Of a DNA stretch of 64,000 nt, positions 60,889 through 64,000 are shown one piece after another; positions within the stretch are counted from its first letter, which is position 1, and each line of letters begins with the position of its first letter. The position numbers were made by a program, and so were the translations under genes. The stretch is from Sinomonas albida (GTDB taxonomy: Bacteria; Actinomycetota; Actinomycetes; Actinomycetales; Micrococcaceae), in contig NZ_SWDW01000002.1 in NCBI RefSeq assembly GCF_004919045.1, positions 294,751 through 358,750 of the forward strand. Direction: 5' to 3'. The notes under the pieces are model-generated. The model ran no database searches, was not told the origin of the DNA, and saw only the letters and a list, made by a program, of their open reading frames with translations.

Positions 60889-61908
60889 ATGACATTCCAC
60901 CCCCAGCCCGTCCTGGAGACGGCGCAGGCCGCACAGCCAGCCCCGACTGTAAATTCAGCCCAGACCTTGGATTCAGCCCAGACCTTGGATTCGGCCCCGG
61001 CCCCGAAGCCCGCCCCCATGCCGTTCACGGCGCACGGCCTGCGCCGGGTCCTCGAGGCCGCGTACGCGGAGGACGCGCCGCAGGGCGATCTCACGTCGCT
61101 CGTGCTCATCCCGGAGTCCGCGCGGGCCACGGCTGAGCTCCGTGCCCGCGTGCCCGGCGTGTTCTCGGGCGGCCCGGTGGTCGAGGCAGGCTTCCGGCTG
61201 CACGACCCGGAGGCCCGCGTGGAACTGCTCGTGGCCGAGGGGCAGCCGTTCGACGCCGGCGCCGTCCTCACTCGGGTGTCCGGCAAGGCCCGGGAGATCC
61301 TCACGGCGGAACGCGTGGTGCTCAACCTGGTGCAGCGCATGAGCGCGATCGCGGCCCTCACAGCCCGGTACGTCGCGCTCGCCGAGGGGACGAAGGCTCG
61401 AATCGTGGACACGCGCAAGACGACGCCCGGGCTGCGCGAGCTCGAACGCTATGCGGTGCGCTGCGGCGGCGGCCGGAACCACCGCTACAGCCTCTCCGAC
61501 GCCGTCCTCGCGAAGGACAACCACCTCGCGGTCCTCACGGGCGGCGACCCCGCGCGGCTCACGGACGTGCTGCGGGCCGCCCGCGAGCGTCTCGGCCACA
61601 CGACGCACTTCGAGGTTGAGGTCGACTCGATCGAACAGATCGAGCCCGTCCTCGCCGCCGGCGTGGACACCATCATGCTCGACAACTTCACGCCCGACCA
61701 GCTCCGCGAGGGCGTCGCGCTCGTGGCCGGTCGAGCGATCGTCGAGGCCAGCGGCGGCGTGAACCTCGCCACGGTCGCGGAGGTCGCGGCGAGCGGGGTG
61801 GACCTCGTGTCCGTCGGCGCGCTCACGCACTCCGTGGCGAACCTCGATCTGGGCCTCGACGTCGTGCTCGAGGTCGGGGGCGAGGACCCGGGGGCGAGCC
61901 GGCCGTGA
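60889..61908 (+). CDS. nadC: Nicotinate-nucleotide pyrophosphorylase (quinolinate phosphoribosyltransferase)
   Basis: A 339-residue type II PRTase that converts quinolinate and PRPP to nicotinate mononucleotide. Core motifs are EDAPQGDLTS, RIVDTRKTTPGLRELE, CGGGRNHRYSLSD and EASGGVNL. The first ~43 residues are a Pro/Ala-rich extension with a SAQTLD repeat encoded by an 18-bp tandem repeat; E. coli NadC is about 297 residues. The ATG follows GGAAGGAA. Confidence 0.94.
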   Translation: MTFHPQPVLETAQAAQPAPTVNSAQTLDSAQTLDSAPAPKPAPMPFTAHGLRRVLEAAYAEDAPQGDLTSLVLIPESARATAELRARVPGVFSGGPVVEAGFRLHDPEARVELLVAEGQPFDAGAVLTRVSGKAREILTAERVVLNLVQRMSAIAALTARYVALAEGTKARIVDTRKTTPGLRELERYAVRCGGGRNHRYSLSDAVLAKDNHLAVLTGGDPARLTDVLRAARERLGHTTHFEVEVDSIEQIEPVLAAGVDTIMLDNFTPDQLREGVALVAGRAIVEASGGVNLATVAEVAASGVDLVSVGALTHSVANLDLGLDVVLEVGGEDPGASRP

Positions 61909-63059
61909 TCTACCTCGACGCGGCGGGGACCACGCCCGTGCGCCGCGAGGTCCTCGAGGCCATGTGGCCGTACCTCACGGGCGACTTCGGCAATCCGTCG
62001 AGCCATCACGAGCTCGGGGAACGGGCCCACACCGCGCTCGAGGCGGCGCGGGCCGACGTCGCGGGGGTCCTCGGATGCCGACCGTCGGAGGTCGTGTTCA
62101 CGTCCGGCGGGACCGAGGCAGACAATCTGGCCGTCAAGGGCATCGCTCTCGCGCGGCGCTCAGCCGACCCGCGCCGGAACCGCATCGCGGTGAGCGCCGT
62201 CGAGCATCCCGCGGTTCTCGAGTCCGCGCGGAGCCTTGCGCGCCTGCATGGCTTCGCGGTCGACGTCGTCCCCGTCGATCGCGAGGGGCGCGTCGCCCCC
62301 GAGGCGCTCGCCGCCGTCGTCGGCCCTGAAACCGCCGTCGCGTCTGTCATGTACGCGAACAACGAAGTCGGCACGGTGCAGCCGATCGCCGAGCTCGCAG
62401 CGATCGCGCGTGCCGCGCGTGTCCCATTCCACACAGACGCGGTCCAGGCGGCGGGCGTGCTCCCGCTCGGCGTGCGCGAGCTCAGCGTCGACGCGCTCAG
62501 CATCTCGGGCCACAAGCTGGGCGCCCCCAAGGGAGTGGGCGCGCTGTTCGTCGCGGGTCGCGTGAGCGTCGAGCCGCTCGTGGACGGCGGCGGGCAGGAG
62601 CGCGGCGTGCGCTCCGGCACGGAGAACGTCGCTGGAGCCGTCGCGCTCGCCACCGCGCTGCGCCTCGCCGAGGCAGAACGGACGACGGCGGCCCCTCGCC
62701 TCGCGGCGCTTCGGCGCGACTTCGTGGCGCGCGTCGTGGAGCTCGTTCCCGAGGCGCTGCTCACGGGATCTCCCGAGGATCGGCTGCCCGGGAGCGCGTC
62801 CTTCTGCTTCCCGCGCGTGAGCGGCGAGTCCGTGCTGCTCGAGCTCGAGCGGAGGGGCGTCGTCTGCTCGTCGGGGTCTGCGTGCGCTGCGGGATCCAGC
62901 GACCCTTCTCACGTGCTGCTCGCTCTCGGCCTCGACGCGGAGACGGCTCAGACCGCGGTGCGCTTCACGCTGCCGCCCTCGGTGACGCGAGAGGAACTCG
63001 ACCAGGCTGCGGTCGCCCTCGGCGAGGCCTACGCCGCGGTGACAGCGATCGCCCGCTGA
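61905..63059 (+). CDS. Cysteine desulfurase (NadS-type) of the nad operon
   Basis: A 384-residue PLP enzyme of the NifS/IscS family. The PLP lysine is in ISGHKLGAPKG and the catalytic cysteine in VCSSGSACAAG. The GTG start overlaps the nadC stop, so it is a true member of the operon. By analogy with NadS proteins it probably supplies sulfur for the NadA [4Fe-4S] cluster; general Fe-S or tRNA thiolation is possible. Confidence 0.9.
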   Translation: MIYLDAAGTTPVRREVLEAMWPYLTGDFGNPSSHHELGERAHTALEAARADVAGVLGCRPSEVVFTSGGTEADNLAVKGIALARRSADPRRNRIAVSAVEHPAVLESARSLARLHGFAVDVVPVDREGRVAPEALAAVVGPETAVASVMYANNEVGTVQPIAELAAIARAARVPFHTDAVQAAGVLPLGVRELSVDALSISGHKLGAPKGVGALFVAGRVSVEPLVDGGGQERGVRSGTENVAGAVALATALRLAEAERTTAAPRLAALRRDFVARVVELVPEALLTGSPEDRLPGSASFCFPRVSGESVLLELERRGVVCSSGSACAAGSSDPSHVLLALGLDAETAQTAVRFTLPPSVTREELDQAAVALGEAYAAVTAIAR

Positions 63060-63133
63060 CGTTAGGGGGCAGAGGTTCCGGGCACGGGGGCCAAGGCTAT
63101 GGGACTCGCCCGCGTCGGGGCTCAGCCAGCAGG

Positions 63134-63715
63134 TTAGGCGTTGCGGGCGCGGCGGAAGATCCACTGCCGCAGGAGCGAGAAGCGGACGGCGGTCGCCACC
63201 CAGCCCGCGACGGTTGTGGTCCAGAGCTCGGCCGCGACGCCCGCGAGGGGATTGATCCACAGGAGCACCCAGAGGCTCCCGCTCGTGAGCAGGAGAGCGA
63301 CGCCCATGGCCACGAGGCCGTTGAAGTGGTCCTGCGCGAGGCCGCGGCGCTCGGTGATGCGGAATGTGAAGCGCCGGTTGAGCGCGGTGTTCATGACCGA
63401 GGTCGCGATGAGCGCAACGGCGTTCGCGAGCTGCGGCCCGAGCCACGGACGGCACAGCGCGTACAAGGCGAGCGAGGACAGTGTGCACACGATGCCCACG
63501 CCCGTGAATCGAGTGAGCTGCCGGACGATCGGGCGGCTCCATGCAGCGCGGAGCAGACTGCCAGGGCCGCGCGTTTCTCGGCGCCCGCGACCCGTCCGCC
63601 GCTCGACGCCGTACTCGCTCCCGCCATTCGTCTCGCGACCGAGGCCCCGATCGGAGGTCGGCGCGGGGTGCGCCGCCCCTGTCGGGGCCTCGGTCGACGG
63701 CCACTGCTGATCCAT
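63134..63715 (-). CDS. GtrA family membrane protein
   Basis: A 193-residue protein. After ~65 polar residues come four membrane spans with the GtrA pattern: LTRFTGVGIVCTLSSLALY, then ANAVALIATSVMNTALNRRFTF in two motifs, ending in RFSLLRQWIFRR. GtrA-like proteins are thought to flip lipid-linked sugars or to help cell-wall polysaccharide assembly. The ATG at 63715 is preferred; the polar N-terminus makes the exact start uncertain. Confidence 0.85.
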   Translation of the reverse strand: MDQQWPSTEAPTGAAHPAPTSDRGLGRETNGGSEYGVERRTGRGRRETRGPGSLLRAAWSRPIVRQLTRFTGVGIVCTLSSLALYALCRPWLGPQLANAVALIATSVMNTALNRRFTFRITERRGLAQDHFNGLVAMGVALLLTSGSLWVLLWINPLAGVAAELWTTTVAGWVATAVRFSLLRQWIFRRARNA

Positions 63716-63776
63716 GCATCTAGGCTCTCACGGGTTTGCTGTGGCTGTGCTGTGCTGAACGGATGACTAGCTGTAC

Positions 63777-63901
63777 GACGGCGGGTGTCTGCGTCGTGCC
63801 CTCGCCACCGGGTTATCTGCGGGTGGTGGGTCGGTTCGCGCGACGGCAGGGTGCCTGCGTCGTGCCTGGCTGTCAGGTTATCTGCGGGTGGTGGGTCGGT
63901 T
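63777..63901. repeat. ~65-bp imperfect direct duplication copying a gene 3' end
   Basis: A 26-bp segment starting GGTTATCTGCGGG is identical at 63811-63836 and 63876-63901. The bases before each copy (GACGGC, then CTGCGTCGTGCC) also match, giving a ~65-bp unit. The right copy contains the stop codon and last codons of the gene entering from the right edge. Confidence 0.85.
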
Positions 63902-64000
63902 GGCGATGACGGGTGCGGTGCCGGTGTAGCCCTCACGGGCGGCGGCGATCTCCCGGATCCGGTCGCGGCAGGCGTACCAGCCGATGACCATGAGCACGCA
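63878..64000 (-). CDS. C-terminal fragment of an unidentified protein (truncated by window edge)
   Basis: The last 40 codons of a minus-strand gene end at TAA (63880-63878). The visible peptide begins with a hydrophobic VLMVIGWYAC segment, then a charged RDRIREIAAAREGY helix and a Pro/Thr/Arg tail. It is too short to assign. The bulk of the gene lies beyond base 64000. Confidence 0.5.
   Translation of the reverse strand, partial: CVLMVIGWYACRDRIREIAAAREGYTGTAPVIANRPTTRR

Noticed and set aside
5495..63719. Many long open frames antisense or out of frame to known genes
   Set aside because: High GC removes stop codons, so these Arg/Ala/Gly-rich frames are shadows. They lack ribosome-binding sites, leaderless promoters and recognisable domains.
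63878..64000. Identifying the right-edge fragment as purK, a frequent neighbour of gtrA in actinobacteria
   Set aside because: The 40 visible residues do not show a PurK C-terminus that I recognise, so no name is given.

Overview
The window is a very GC-rich stretch of actinobacterial chromosome. Gene content, synteny and promoter style fit the Micrococcaceae, something Arthrobacter- or Sinomonas-like; this placement is an inference because no rRNA or marker gene is present. I support about 60 protein genes, including a 34-codon membrane microprotein and partial genes at both edges. I saw no tRNA, rRNA, CRISPR array, transposase or prophage gene.

Layout. 1-9.7 kb: housekeeping genes (membrane exporter fragment, DUF3039, MFS, helicase), NAD salvage (pncA, pncB), then clpS, DUF2017, murI and a metallo-beta-lactamase-fold enzyme. 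The conserved actinobacterial string continues at 11.9 kb with rph-rdgB, interrupted by a divergent MarR/EmrB-type drug-exporter pair. 13.5-24.3 kb: DedA, a DEDDh exonuclease-BRCT protein, DUF4395, a degenerate ADP-ribosylglycohydrolase, an aquaporin, sbcD-sbcC and an MFS protein. 24.4-27.4 kb: an IclR regulator divergent from the two-component 4-hydroxyphenylacetate 3-hydroxylase (hpaC, hpaB). 27.5-39.6 kb: a C4-sugar/sugar-acid catabolic island (GntR, MFS, microprotein, SDR, 3-hydroxyacyl-CoA-type dehydrogenase, TIM-barrel isomerase, LtnD-like dehydrogenase, OtnK-like kinase, FadR-type regulator, EryH-like and RpiB-like isomerases, DhaKL-type kinase). 39.8-43.5 kb: hydrolase, membrane protein, phosphoribosyltransferase, DUF1992. 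43.8-50.4 kb: the homoprotocatechuate meta-cleavage operon (hpaI, hpaH, hpaD, hpaE, GntR, and a fused FAH-RraA protein). 50.5-54.0 kb: a 2-oxoacid dehydrogenase operon whose E2 is only a lipoyl domain, followed by an alpha/beta hydrolase. 54.2-56.4 kb: amino-acid permease and Lrp/AsnC regulator. 57-63 kb: NrtR-type regulator with nadA-nadB-nadC and a cysteine desulfurase. 63.1-64 kb: GtrA and a truncated gene.

How it works together. HpaB/HpaC make homoprotocatechuate, and the 44-50 kb operon cleaves it to pyruvate and succinate semialdehyde. The pyruvate could feed the neighbouring 2-oxoacid dehydrogenase. The C4 island should turn tetruloses and tetronates into phosphorylated intermediates. 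NAD is covered by both salvage (5-7 kb) and regulated de novo synthesis (57-63 kb), the cysteine desulfurase serving the Fe-S cluster of NadA.

The most interesting signals are: (i) a split, possibly AcoC-like E2 (lipoyl-only protein plus separate hydrolase); (ii) a FAH-RraA fusion in the HpaG position with no hpaF; (iii) one palindrome, ATCCTATAGGAT or a one-base variant, over the -10 of three promoters in the C4 island; (iv) two 22-bp-period tandem arrays sharing a 13-nt core, both lying between convergent genes; (v) many duplications that copy gene 3' ends including the stop codon; and (vi) a widespread leaderless promoter layout (TANNNT, 6-7 nt, start codon).
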